DNA of 20,728 nucleotides, from assembly GCA_903868035.1 (NCBI GenBank), contig CAIPTQ010000081.1:1-20728 (forward strand). Direction: 5' to 3'. Position numbers and translations under genes: made by a program. The notes below the pieces were generated by a model. It did no database searches. It was given only the letters and a program-made list of their open reading frames with translations, and had not been told where the DNA came from. Origin of the DNA: an uncultured Phycisphaerales bacterium. GTDB taxonomy: Bacteria; Planctomycetota; Phycisphaerae; WQYP01. Positions 6,344 through 14,926 of this stretch are shown piece after piece; positions within the stretch are counted from its first letter, which is position 1, and each line of letters opens with the position of its first letter.

Positions 6344-9300
6344 GCCGGGCCTCCGGTCAGGAGCAATTCATCAAGCATGGCGGAAATCTGCAGGTCCTCC
6401 TGATGTTGCAGGGTGATGGTGCGCGCCGGGCAGGAGGCGGCGCAACTGCCGCAGCCCATGCACTTGGCACCCTGGATTTCCGCCTTCTTGAGATCGTTGA
6501 TGAAGGGGGCGCCGTAGGGGCAGACCTTCACGCACGTGGCGCACGCCACGCAGTTGTCGGCATTCACCTTGGCAATCTGCCCGGCGATGGTGAGGAAGGC
6601 CTTGGACAGCACCGTGGCCGCCCGTCCGGCGACGGCCTTGGCCTGGGCGATGGTCTCGTCGATGAAGCGCGGCGAGTGCGCCAGGCCGCAGATGAATTCA
6701 CCCTCGTTGGCCAGATCGACGGGGCGAAGCTTGGGATGGGCCTCCAGGAAGAAGCCGTCGGTGGTCAGAGCGGTGCGGAGCATGGACGAGAGCGCGGGAT
6801 TATCCTCGGCGGGGGCCATGCCGACGCTGAGCGCCAGCAGGTCCGGGTGGAGGATGACTTCGCGCTGCGTGCCCGCGTCGGTGACGCGCACCGTGAGCTG
6901 GCCGGTCTCCTCGCTGACGGCCGGATCGAGCGCTTCGGGGTGGCGGATGAAGATGACGCCTTTTTCGCGGGCTTCCTGGTAGGCCAGTTCGCGGAAGCCG
7001 TAGGTGCGGATGTCCTTGGCCAGGACGATGACGGTGGCGTGGGGCAATTTCTCTTTCAGGGTGAGGGCGTTTTTGACGGCTTCGGAACAGCAGACGCGGC
7101 TGCAATAGGAGTGTTGGGCGTTGCGCGATTCAACACACTGGATCATCACGATCGTGGGGCTGTTCCCCAGGTTCTTGGGCAAGGTGCCGGCGGAGAGTTG
7201 GGCTTCCAGCTCGCGCTGGGTGGTGACGCGGGGGTGCTTGCCATGAAGGTAGAGGGAGGTCTCGCGCTGCCGTGCGCCCGTGGCAATGATCGTCACGCCG
7301 TGATTGACGGTGATTTCGGCGGGTTGGCCGGTGTCCGCTTTTTTGGCCAGGCGCGTCTTGAAGTTGCCGACATGGCCGGCGACTTGCAGGGGTGTGGTGC
7401 GGAGGTGGACGGTGATCTTGGGATGCGTGGTGACCCGGCGCTCCAGGTCGGCCAGGAAACCGCCGACGTCGGCACGCTCCAGCGTCGTGTGAATGTGCCG
7501 CAGGTTCCCGCCGAGTGCGGCTTCCTTTTCCGTCAGATGCACCTGGAAGCCCTGATCGGCAATCGCCAGGGCGGCCGTCATGCCCGCCAGCCCGCCGCCG
7601 ATGATGAGGGCGGAGGCGGTGACGGCCAGCATGCCGGTCTCCAGCGGGCGCAGGTGCCGCGCCCGGGCGACGGCCATGGCCATCAGGTCGAGGGCCTTCT
7701 CGGTGGCGGCCACGGGGTCTTCGCGATGCACCCAGGAGCACTGGTCGCGGATGTTGGTCATGGCGAACAGATAGGGATTCAGTCCCGATTCCCGCAGCGT
7801 TTCCTGGAACAGCGCCTCATGGGTGCGCGGCGAGCACGACGCCACGACCACGCGATTGAGCCGTTTCTGCAGGATCACATCCTTGATGTGCATGAGGCTG
7901 TTGTCCGAGCAGGTGTACAGGCTGGCCTCGGCGTGGATGACGTTCGGCAGTTTCAGCGCGTGTGCGGCGACGGCCTGGACATCAACCACCGAGGCGATGT
8001 TGTGCCCGCAATGGCAGATGAACACCCCGATGCGCGGGGCCTCGTCCGTCACGTCGCGCTCCCAGGGATACTCGCGGCGCTGGATCATCGTGCCGCGGGC
8101 GGAGGCAAGCTGCTCCATGGCGCACGCGGCGGCGGCGGAGGCCTGGGCGACGGATTCCGGGATGTCCTTGGGCTCCTGGAAGGCGCCGGCCACGTACAAC
8201 CCCGGCCGCGATGCCGCCATGGGCGTCAGCCGATCGGTTTGGCAGAAGCCGAACTCGTTTAGGTCCAGGCCCAGTTTCTGCGCCAGCGCCTTGACCGAAG
8301 CGCTGGGCCGCATGCCCACCGAGAGCACGACCATGTCGAATTCCTGCTGCAGTTCCTTGCCGGCCTCATCGAAGTGGCGCACGCGCGTGTTCCGCGTGCC
8401 GGGCATCTCCACCACGCGCGAGGGCATGGCCCGGATGAACTGCACCCCGTGTTCCTCGCGGGCGCGGGTGACGTAATTGTCGAATTCCTTGCCGAAGGCG
8501 CGGATATCCATGCAGAAAATGGAAATCTTCAGCCCTTTTTCGTGCTCCAATGCGACCATGGCTTCCTTGGTCGCCGACATGCAGCAGATGCTCGAGCAGT
8601 AGCCGCAACCCCGCGCCGCATCCCGCGACCCGACGCATTGGATGAAGGCGATGCTCTTGGGGTGCTTGCCGTCCGAGGGCCGCAGCACCTCCCCGCCCGT
8701 CGGACCCGCGGCGCTGAGCAACCGCTCGAACTGCGCGCTGGACAATACGTTGGCATAACGCCCGTGGCCGAACTCGCCCCGCAGCGACGCCTGAAATTCC
8801 TCAAACCCCGGCGTCAGGATCACCGACCCCACCCGCACCGTTTCCGTCACCGCCTGCATGTTGTGATTGATCGCCCCCGGCCCGCACGCCGTCACGCACA
8901 AGCCGCACTCGCTGCACATGCCGCAGGCCAGGCAGCGCTTGGCCTCGGCCACGGCCTGTTCGGCGGTGTACCCCAGGTCGATCTCCCGGAAACTCGCGCT
9001 CCGCTCCGCCGCGGCGGCCTGCGGCATGGGTTGGCGCGCCACCTGCGGGGCCTCGGGCCTCGGATTCGGCGCGGCGTCTTTTTTCGCGCCGGGCGCGGCG
9101 GCGGCCCCCTGCGCCTGCGTGCCGCGCAGATACGCGTGGATCGCCTCGGCGGCCCGGTGGCCCTGGGCCATGGCGTCGACCATGGAGGCGGGGCCCAGCA
9201 CGGCGTCGCCGCCGGCGAAAATGCCGGGGATGCCGGTGGCCAGCGTCTCTTTGTTGACGACAATCCGCCCCCCCGGTCCCGTGGCCACCTGGCCCAGGTT

Positions 9301-10854
9301 GCTATTGTCAATGCCCTGGCCGATGGTCACGATGATCGTGTCGGCCGCGAGGGTGGTCTTCTGCGCATCGTCAAATTGCGGGGCAAACCGGCGGTTTTCG
9401 TCAAACACCCGGGTGCAGGCGCGGAAGGCCATCCCGGTAACCTTGCCGCCGGTGCTGACTACCTCCGTCGGCCCCCAACCGCAATGAAACTCGATCCCCT
9501 CTTCAAGGGCCTCGGCGGCCTCCCAGGAATGCGCGGGCATCTCGTCGCGCTTTTCCAGACTGGCCAAAACAACGTTCCTGACGCCCGGCAGCCGCTTGGC
9601 GCAGCGGGCGGCATCCATCGCCACATCGCCGCCGCCGATGACCAGCACGTTGGGCCCAATGGTTGGTTTCCCGCCCGCGTTGACTTCCTGCAGGAACTTG
9701 AGCCCCGGCCAGACCTCCGGTGCATCTTCACCCGGGATGCCCAGCTTCCTGCTGGTCCAGGCGCCGATGGCGGCAAAGATGGCGTCAAACTTGCCCGCCG
9801 CGTCGCCGTTGGTGGCCTTTGCGGGCTTGAGCAGACTCGCGGGACTCGCCACCCGGCAGCCCGTCCGCACCTCGACGCCCAAATCGGTGATGTGCTTGAG
9901 TTCCTGGTCCAGCACTTCGGCCGGCAGGCGATACCGCGGAATGCCGTAGCGGAGCATCCCGCCCAGGTGCGGCATGGCTTCGAAAATGGTGACGGCATAC
10001 CCCAGCTTCCGCAGGTCCGCCGCGGCGGTGATGCCCGCCGGGCCGCCGCCGATGATCGCGACCCGTTCCTTCTGCGGCTCCACCGGCGGTAAGGGTTCGT
10101 CCGCCAGTTCGGGATGCGCATACACGTAGTCGGCGGCGAAACGCTTGAGGTCGCGCACCGCCAGGGCGCGGTCCACGTCCTTGCGGTTGCAGTCCGTTTC
10201 ACACGGATGCTGGCACACGCGCCCGCACGCCGCCGGCAAGGGGCACCGCTTGCGCACCAGTTCGTAGGCTTCCTTGAATTTGCCCACCGCGATGAGCGCC
10301 ACGTACCCCTGGACGTTCACGCCCGCCGGACAGGCGCTGCGGCAGGGAGCCGCGCCGGCCGCCTTGGTGATGGCGAACAGATTGGGAATCGCCTGCGGAT
10401 ACAGTCGGGAGATCGCCTTGCGGGTGCCCAGCTTGCGGTCAAACTCATTGGGCAGGCTGACCGGGCAGGCTTCCGAGCACTCGCCGCACGCGTTGCACTT
10501 GCTGGCCTCCACGTACCGGGCCCGCCGGCGGATTTGCACCTGGAACTGCCCCGGCGTGCCGCTGATGCCCTCCACATCCGCCAGAGTGATGATGTCGATG
10601 TTCTTGTTCCGGGCGCAGGCCACCAGCTTGGGCGAGAGAATGCACATCGCGCAATCGCCGGTGGGAAAGGTCTTGTCCAGCCGCGCCATGCTCCCGCCGA
10701 TGGCCGCCGCCGAATCCACCAAATACACCTTGAATCCGGATTCCGCCAGGTCCAGCGCCGCCTGGATGCCCGTGATGCCCGCGCCGACGACCATCACCGC
10801 CCCGAGTGGCTCTTCCGCCGTGCCGTTGGTTGAATTTGGTTTTTCACCGATCAT
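6340..10854 (-). CDS. hdrA: HdrA-GltD-HdrA fusion flavoprotein
   Basis: A 1504-residue soluble flavin/Fe-S protein. Residues 18-60 form an HdrA-type FAD Rossmann start (VVGAGITG), with C68, C71 and C80 after it and a [4Fe-4S] motif C120/C123/C126/C130. Residues about 165-578 are a complete GltD/NfnB-like insert: cysteine-rich domain (C171, C175, C204, C210, C214, C218, C222), FAD motif GGGPAG (269-274), NAD(P) motif GGGDVAMD (407-414) and FAD-closing GIFAGGDAV (544-552). An Ala/Pro-rich linker (about 580-620) leads to C641/C644/C647/C650/C653/C657, and the first HdrA unit resumes (C740, CGYCSSICC 750-758, FAD end about 885-912). A second HdrA unit starts at about 942 (ICHCGH; C982, C1007), with GGGLAG (1086-1091) and C1240/C1251/C1255/C1256. 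Ferredoxin motifs C1435-C1445 and C1465-C1475 close the protein. HdrA flavin is the electron-bifurcation site in known complexes; NAD(P)H input here is inferred. Confidence 0.93.
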   Translation of the reverse strand: MIGEKPNSTNGTAEEPLGAVMVVGAGITGIQAALDLAESGFKVYLVDSAAAIGGSMARLDKTFPTGDCAMCILSPKLVACARNKNIDIITLADVEGISGTPGQFQVQIRRRARYVEASKCNACGECSEACPVSLPNEFDRKLGTRKAISRLYPQAIPNLFAITKAAGAAPCRSACPAGVNVQGYVALIAVGKFKEAYELVRKRCPLPAACGRVCQHPCETDCNRKDVDRALAVRDLKRFAADYVYAHPELADEPLPPVEPQKERVAIIGGGPAGITAAADLRKLGYAVTIFEAMPHLGGMLRYGIPRYRLPAEVLDQELKHITDLGVEVRTGCRVASPASLLKPAKATNGDAAGKFDAIFAAIGAWTSRKLGIPGEDAPEVWPGLKFLQEVNAGGKPTIGPNVLVIGGGDVAMDAARCAKRLPGVRNVVLASLEKRDEMPAHSWEAAEALEEGIEFHCGWGPTEVVSTGGKVTGMAFRACTRVFDENRRFAPQFDDAQKTTLAADTIIVTIGQGIDNSNLGQVATGPGGRIVVNKETLATGIPGIFAGGDAVLGPASMVDAMAQGHRAAEAIHAYLRGTQAQGAAAAPGAKKDAAPNPRPEAPQVARQPMPQAAAAERSASFREIDLGYTAEQAVAEAKRCLACGMCSECGLCVTACGPGAINHNMQAVTETVRVGSVILTPGFEEFQASLRGEFGHGRYANVLSSAQFERLLSAAGPTGGEVLRPSDGKHPKSIAFIQCVGSRDAARGCGYCSSICCMSATKEAMVALEHEKGLKISIFCMDIRAFGKEFDNYVTRAREEHGVQFIRAMPSRVVEMPGTRNTRVRHFDEAGKELQQEFDMVVLSVGMRPSASVKALAQKLGLDLNEFGFCQTDRLTPMAASRPGLYVAGAFQEPKDIPESVAQASAAAACAMEQLASARGTMIQRREYPWERDVTDEAPRIGVFICHCGHNIASVVDVQAVAAHALKLPNVIHAEASLYTCSDNSLMHIKDVILQKRLNRVVVASCSPRTHEALFQETLRESGLNPYLFAMTNIRDQCSWVHREDPVAATEKALDLMAMAVARARHLRPLETGMLAVTASALIIGGGLAGMTAALAIADQGFQVHLTEKEAALGGNLRHIHTTLERADVGGFLADLERRVTTHPKITVHLRTTPLQVAGHVGNFKTRLAKKADTGQPAEITVNHGVTIIATGARQRETSLYLHGKHPRVTTQRELEAQLSAGTLPKNLGNSPTIVMIQCVESRNAQHSYCSRVCCSEAVKNALTLKEKLPHATVIVLAKDIRTYGFRELAYQEAREKGVIFIRHPEALDPAVSEETGQLTVRVTDAGTQREVILHPDLLALSVGMAPAEDNPALSSMLRTALTTDGFFLEAHPKLRPVDLANEGEFICGLAHSPRFIDETIAQAKAVAGRAATVLSKAFLTIAGQIAKVNADNCVACATCVKVCPYGAPFINDLKKAEIQGAKCMGCGSCAASCPARTITLQHQEDLQISAMLDELLLTGGPA

Positions 10855-10860
10855 AAGGCT

Positions 10861-11757
10861 CTACCTTGCTGACTCAGGAATGCCGACACGGGTCAGGAGC
10901 GGCCAGGGATTGACGACGAGGCGGTCGAGGCCCAGTTCCTTCACGGAACACCCCAGCGCCAGGCCCAGCAACTGCGTGAAATAAAACACCGGCAGATTAA
11001 AGGCCTCTTCATATTTCTTGTTGATGTCCTGCTGCCGCAGGTCCAGGTTGAGCTGGCACAGCGGGCACGCCGTCACGATGCAGTCCGCCCCGGCGGCCTT
11101 GGCCATCGCCAGTATCTCCCGCCCCAGTTCGCACACCACCGCCGTGTCCGTGATCGAACAGCTCGCCCCGCAGCACTCCGTCTTGTGCGGCCAGTCCAGC
11201 GGCGTGGCCCCCGCGGCCCGCATCAATTGGTCCATCAGTGTCGGATTTTCCACATCGTCAAAGGCGATCTCCGGCGGCCGCGACAGCAAACACCCGTAGT
11301 AACACGCCACCTTCAGCCCCGCCAACTGCCGCCGCACCTTGCCCGCCAGCGCCGCCACGCCAATGTCCCGCGCTAAAATCTCCAGCAGATGCACGATCGG
11401 CGTCTGCCCGTCATAGTCCGCGCCCACGGCCTGGGCCACCGCACCGCGGAAGCCCGCATCCGCGGCAATGTGCAGATTGGCCAAACGCAAACGGCTGTAA
11501 CACGCGGCACATCCAACCGCAACCTTCGTCCGCCCGCCATTCACCCCCATCTTCGCCGCCGCCGCTAAATTCTGCGCCGGTAGCGCCGCCGCCAGCAGCG
11601 GATCGGTGGAATGTGCCGCCGTCGAGCCGCAACAAATCCAATCCGGTATCTCCGGCAGCTCAATCCCCAGCGCCCGCGCCACCGCCAGCGTCGATAGCCG
11701 GTAGTCGGCCGCGGTGCCTTCCATGGAACAACCCGGATAAAAAGCGTATTTCATCAT
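10861..11757 (-). CDS. hdrB: HdrB, heterodisulfide reductase-type subunit B
   Basis: A 298-residue protein with two complete CCG domains, which in methanogen HdrB bind the two non-cubane [4Fe-4S] clusters that cleave the CoM-S-S-CoB disulfide. Domain 1 is C10, C42-C43-G and C83/C86. Domain 2 is C156, C195-C196-G and C231/C234. All ligands are present, so the clusters should form. A bacterium using tetrahydrofolate would not be expected to have the CoM/CoB substrate; in Moorella-type complexes the HdrBC branch passes electrons on or meets an unknown acceptor. ATG at 11757 forms an ATGA overlap with hdrC; a second ATG follows directly. It ends 6 bp before hdrA. Confidence 0.94.
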   Translation of the reverse strand: MMKYAFYPGCSMEGTAADYRLSTLAVARALGIELPEIPDWICCGSTAAHSTDPLLAAALPAQNLAAAAKMGVNGGRTKVAVGCAACYSRLRLANLHIAADAGFRGAVAQAVGADYDGQTPIVHLLEILARDIGVAALAGKVRRQLAGLKVACYYGCLLSRPPEIAFDDVENPTLMDQLMRAAGATPLDWPHKTECCGASCSITDTAVVCELGREILAMAKAAGADCIVTACPLCQLNLDLRQQDINKKYEEAFNLPVFYFTQLLGLALGCSVKELGLDRLVVNPWPLLTRVGIPESAR

Positions 11758-12329
11758 TTCTTGCCCCCCTCTTTCGCCGTCCGCGTGCCCTGCGCCGCGC
11801 GCTTGAACATTTCCTGCCGCCGCCCCTTGTCCCCGACGGACTTGGGGAAAAACGGCAGCTTGCGCTTGGCCAGCATCATCGGCAGCTTGGCCATGTCGTC
11901 GAAGAATCGCCGCGTGCGCAGCTTATATGCGGTCATCAGCCCCGGCTCGAACACGCGCCCGCGCTTCCGCACGCCGTTCAGGAATATCTCGTTAAACGTC
12001 GCCACCGTGGTCTTGGCGGCCTTGCCCTCGGCCTGGCTGAGCCGCCGCAATTCATCGTTCAGCGTCGCAATGTCCACCTGCATCGGGCACCGCGTCACGC
12101 ACGTCTGGCACGACGTGCATTCCCAGATCATCCGGCTCGACAATACCTCCGCCCGCTGGCCCAACTGTATCATCCGCACCAGCTCATGCGGCGAAATGTC
12201 CGCGCGGCCCGCCACCGGGCACCCATTGGAACACTTGCGGCACTGCATGCACGACATCACATGCGTTTCCGCCACCAGCGCCGCCAGGCTGTCCGCGAAA
12301 TCCGGAGTCACGGGTGAATGTTTGCTCAT
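11754..12329 (-). CDS. hdrC: HdrC, heterodisulfide reductase-type subunit C
   Basis: A 191-residue soluble ferredoxin-like protein. Two [4Fe-4S] motifs, C27/C30/C33/C37-P and C71/C74/C77/C81-P, match HdrC, which wires HdrA to HdrB. No membrane-anchor (HdrE-like) segment is present, so it belongs to the soluble HdrABC type. The C-terminal third is basic and helical (many K and R), typical of the family's docking tail. I chose the ATG at 12329 because it has GGAG 8 nt upstream and forms an ATGA overlap with the preceding gene. A longer open frame to 12407 reads into that gene's codons. It overlaps hdrB by ATGA downstream. Confidence 0.93.
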   Translation of the reverse strand: MSKHSPVTPDFADSLAALVAETHVMSCMQCRKCSNGCPVAGRADISPHELVRMIQLGQRAEVLSSRMIWECTSCQTCVTRCPMQVDIATLNDELRRLSQAEGKAAKTTVATFNEIFLNGVRKRGRVFEPGLMTAYKLRTRRFFDDMAKLPMMLAKRKLPFFPKSVGDKGRRQEMFKRAAQGTRTAKEGGKK

Positions 12330-14926
12330 TTTTTCTTCTCCGTGGCTGCGGCCAGCACTTGCAGCTTCACCGCGCTGACCTTGCGATACACTTCCGCCGG
12401 CGGGCACACCCGCCCATCGACCGTCAGCAGTTCCTTGACGCTGATGCCGAAGAGCCGCTCATTTTCCTGCAAATAGGGCCGTATGAGCCGCCAATCCTGC
12501 TCCGTCAGCGGCGAATACACCCCGCCGTTGAGCTGCCCCTGCACCATCTTGGAATGCGGATCGCGAATGTAGATCGCCCCGCCGCTGGCCAGCGAAAACA
12601 AATTGCTCCCCGGATACGGCGCCGGCAGTTCGCCCAGCTTGCCGTGGTCGTCGAACGCCACGCCATTAAGAACCACAAAACCCCCGCCATTGATCGGATC
12701 GCCGGCCATGAACGACTCCGCCAGAAAATCCAGGCACGTGCCGTTGATCACCACCCGCGGCTTGCCCACCGCATTGATCAGCGGCCGCCCCGCGGCATTG
12801 CCCAGCACATACACCTCGCCCCCCTTGGCGCCGTACATGAAGGTCTGCCCCACATCGCCATAAATGACCAGCTTGCCCAGCTTCATGATCTGCGCCACCT
12901 GGTCCTGGGCGTTGCCATGGACATACAGGTGCAGCCCGTCGGCCCCGCTGGCGATGTAGTCGCCGCTCGAGCCATACAGGTCGATGCGCACGCCCGCGGT
13001 GTTGGGGCCCAGCCCCGCGCCGTGGAAACGCTGCCCGCGCAGCCGATACACCGCGAAATTCCGCCAGCCCATCTGATACGCCTTGCGCATCAGCACGGCA
13101 TCGCACCCGTCGCCTTCCGCCGGGAACCTTTCGGCATCGATCACCAGCAATTCCTCCCCCGGCGCGGGGGCCGCCAGGCGATCGCACGTGGTCCAATCCA
13201 CGCGGCGGAAATAACCCGTGCCCGGACTTCCACAGACCGGGGCCGAGTCGAATATCTTGTCCAGCGCGTCCTCCAGAACCCGCCGCACGCTGCTGCGGTG
13301 CTTGTCCCCGGTGTCGAAGCAGCGGTCATGCAGCAGCGTCAGGGCCGCAATGGCCGTCACCCGGGCCGGCGTAGTCGTCGCCTTGCTGACGACCGTCTGG
13401 CAGAACCGCTTGAGGGCGTCCGGCGTCCAGCGCGGCAGATCCTGGACGTAGTCGAACACTTGCCGGGTCTCCCCATTCCCCAGCCACTGGCTGACGCGCG
13501 CCGCTTCGTCGGGCTGTTCCGCCGCCAACTCCACCAAGTCGCAGCGCACGGGGCCGGTGTCCACCGATACCTGGTGCCCGAACTTGTCGGTGCATTCAAA
13601 GGTCTTGCGCCCCTGGGCGTCCTCGCCAATGGTGAAGATGAACGCACCGCCGTCCGTGTGGCTGCCGCCGCGCGCGTTCCAGTAGCGGTCGGCGACCGGA
13701 CAGAACCGCGGATCCTCGCGCGCCAGGCTGCGCAGCGTGGCGTCGATGGCCTGCTTCTCCGAGCAGATCAGACCGATCTTCGCTTCCCCGCTGCCGGCCA
13801 GCGCGAACACCTGCGGCCGCAACATCGCCGTGTCCGTAATGCCCAATAGTTGGAATTGCTTCTTGTCCGGCTGGCTCCGGGCGATGATGAAGAACCACGG
13901 CCCGTCCGGCGAGGCGTGGATGTGCGCCGCCTGTATCTTCCGGTAGATCGCCTGCTTGGCCGGCGGCAATTGGTCGAAATCCAGCTCCGTCGTCGGCGCC
14001 AGCGCCTCAATAATGTACTCCAGCGGATACTTGTACACCCGGTCCCACAGGTCAAACAACTGCACCGAAACTTCCGTGTCGGTGAGGAACTGCTGCCGGA
14101 TGTTGCGCTGCTTGAGGTAGTCGCACACCGAGTAATAGTTGGCGAAATCGCCATTGTGGACCAGCGCCTCGTTGAGCCCCACGAACGGGTGCGCCCCGCC
14201 CGGATGCCACACCCGGCCTTTCGTCGGATACCGCTGATGCGCGATCCACACGTGGGCCTTCATGTTCTGCAGGTTGTAATACGTCACATTCTGCTCGGCA
14301 AACCCCACCATCTTGAACACCAGCAGGTCGCGCCCGTGGCACAGCACAAAGGCGCGCTTTTGGCCCAGCGAGGCATAGTAGGCGTCGTTGAGCCGGTAGG
14401 AATTCCGCCACATGAACTCATCTTCCAGCTCGCGCAACGGCAGACGCTCCAACTCGGTGGCTTTGGCGAAGGTCCGCAGCACCTCCGGCTTGACGCGCAC
14501 GAAATAGCGGTGGATGTCCGGTGGCCGGACTTCCAAACCCCGGATGTCCCGGTAGTCGTCAATATGCCCCACCCGCGCCGCGTGCGCCACGTCAAAGTTC
14601 GGCAAAATGAACTTTTCTTCCAGTTCGCCGTGTACCGCATTGTCCAGCAACGCGATCTGCAATAGATAATGCGAATCCAGCACTTCCCGGCTCACGCCCA
14701 TCTCGCTGGGCACCAGGCCCACCGCCGCTATGCCCCCACCTTTCCCGTTGCCCCGGTTCTGCATCTGCACCGACGGTTCATAGATCATGCGCCCCGCCAC
14801 CGGCACCGTACACGCAAACCCCGTCACCCCGCAGCCCCCTTCATCGGCCGCCTTGCCCCCCTCCACCGGTGCGGCGCCATAGACCTGCGACCGCGCGGCT
14901 AAAAGTTTTTCGGCATGCTGGCTCAT
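12326..14926 (-). CDS. Glutamine amidotransferase fused to glutamate synthase GXGXG domain
   Basis: An 866-residue protein combining the first and last domains of the glutamate synthase large subunit without the central FMN domain. Residues about 32-420 are a class II glutamine amidotransferase: likely nucleophile C32 in GGCGVTGF, H230-Q231-R232 with YPTKG, AHPF, and oxyanion-region NGD at 258-260. C32 must become N-terminal, so removal of a 31-residue propeptide is expected, as in GltB. Residues about 620-800 are a GXGXG beta-helix with repeated glycine motifs (GLGPNTAG, HGNAQDQ, GDVGQTFMYGAKGG). The stretch between is less recognisable. It should hydrolyse glutamine and supply ammonia to the FMN/Fe-S protein encoded just upstream. 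The ATG at 14926 has GGAG 8 nt upstream and an ATGA overlap with that gene; the frame continues 78 codons further back but only over that gene. Confidence 0.88.
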   Translation of the reverse strand: MSQHAEKLLAARSQVYGAAPVEGGKAADEGGCGVTGFACTVPVAGRMIYEPSVQMQNRGNGKGGGIAAVGLVPSEMGVSREVLDSHYLLQIALLDNAVHGELEEKFILPNFDVAHAARVGHIDDYRDIRGLEVRPPDIHRYFVRVKPEVLRTFAKATELERLPLRELEDEFMWRNSYRLNDAYYASLGQKRAFVLCHGRDLLVFKMVGFAEQNVTYYNLQNMKAHVWIAHQRYPTKGRVWHPGGAHPFVGLNEALVHNGDFANYYSVCDYLKQRNIRQQFLTDTEVSVQLFDLWDRVYKYPLEYIIEALAPTTELDFDQLPPAKQAIYRKIQAAHIHASPDGPWFFIIARSQPDKKQFQLLGITDTAMLRPQVFALAGSGEAKIGLICSEKQAIDATLRSLAREDPRFCPVADRYWNARGGSHTDGGAFIFTIGEDAQGRKTFECTDKFGHQVSVDTGPVRCDLVELAAEQPDEAARVSQWLGNGETRQVFDYVQDLPRWTPDALKRFCQTVVSKATTTPARVTAIAALTLLHDRCFDTGDKHRSSVRRVLEDALDKIFDSAPVCGSPGTGYFRRVDWTTCDRLAAPAPGEELLVIDAERFPAEGDGCDAVLMRKAYQMGWRNFAVYRLRGQRFHGAGLGPNTAGVRIDLYGSSGDYIASGADGLHLYVHGNAQDQVAQIMKLGKLVIYGDVGQTFMYGAKGGEVYVLGNAAGRPLINAVGKPRVVINGTCLDFLAESFMAGDPINGGGFVVLNGVAFDDHGKLGELPAPYPGSNLFSLASGGAIYIRDPHSKMVQGQLNGGVYSPLTEQDWRLIRPYLQENERLFGISVKELLTVDGRVCPPAEVYRKVSAVKLQVLAAATEKKK

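Noticed and set aside
6319..8262. A 647-codon + strand open frame opposite the HdrA fusion gene
   Set aside because: It is rich in G, A, R, H and D with no domain signature, and lies wholly antisense to clear HdrA coding sequence. In high-GC DNA the reverse frame stays open by codon bias.
8374..10092. A 572-codon + strand open frame opposite the GltD-like insert
   Set aside because: Same antisense shadow effect; the - strand carries intact FAD and NAD(P) motifs.
10861..12329. HdrBC as a true CoM-S-S-CoB reductase of a methanogen
   Set aside because: The window is bacterial (gyrA, tetrahydrofolate-type MetF/MetV), and no methanogenesis gene is present. Soluble HdrBC homologues are common in bacteria.
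12314..13849. A 511-codon + strand open frame opposite the amidotransferase-GXGXG gene
   Set aside because: Histidine, arginine and alanine-rich composition without motifs; the - strand protein is recognisable throughout.
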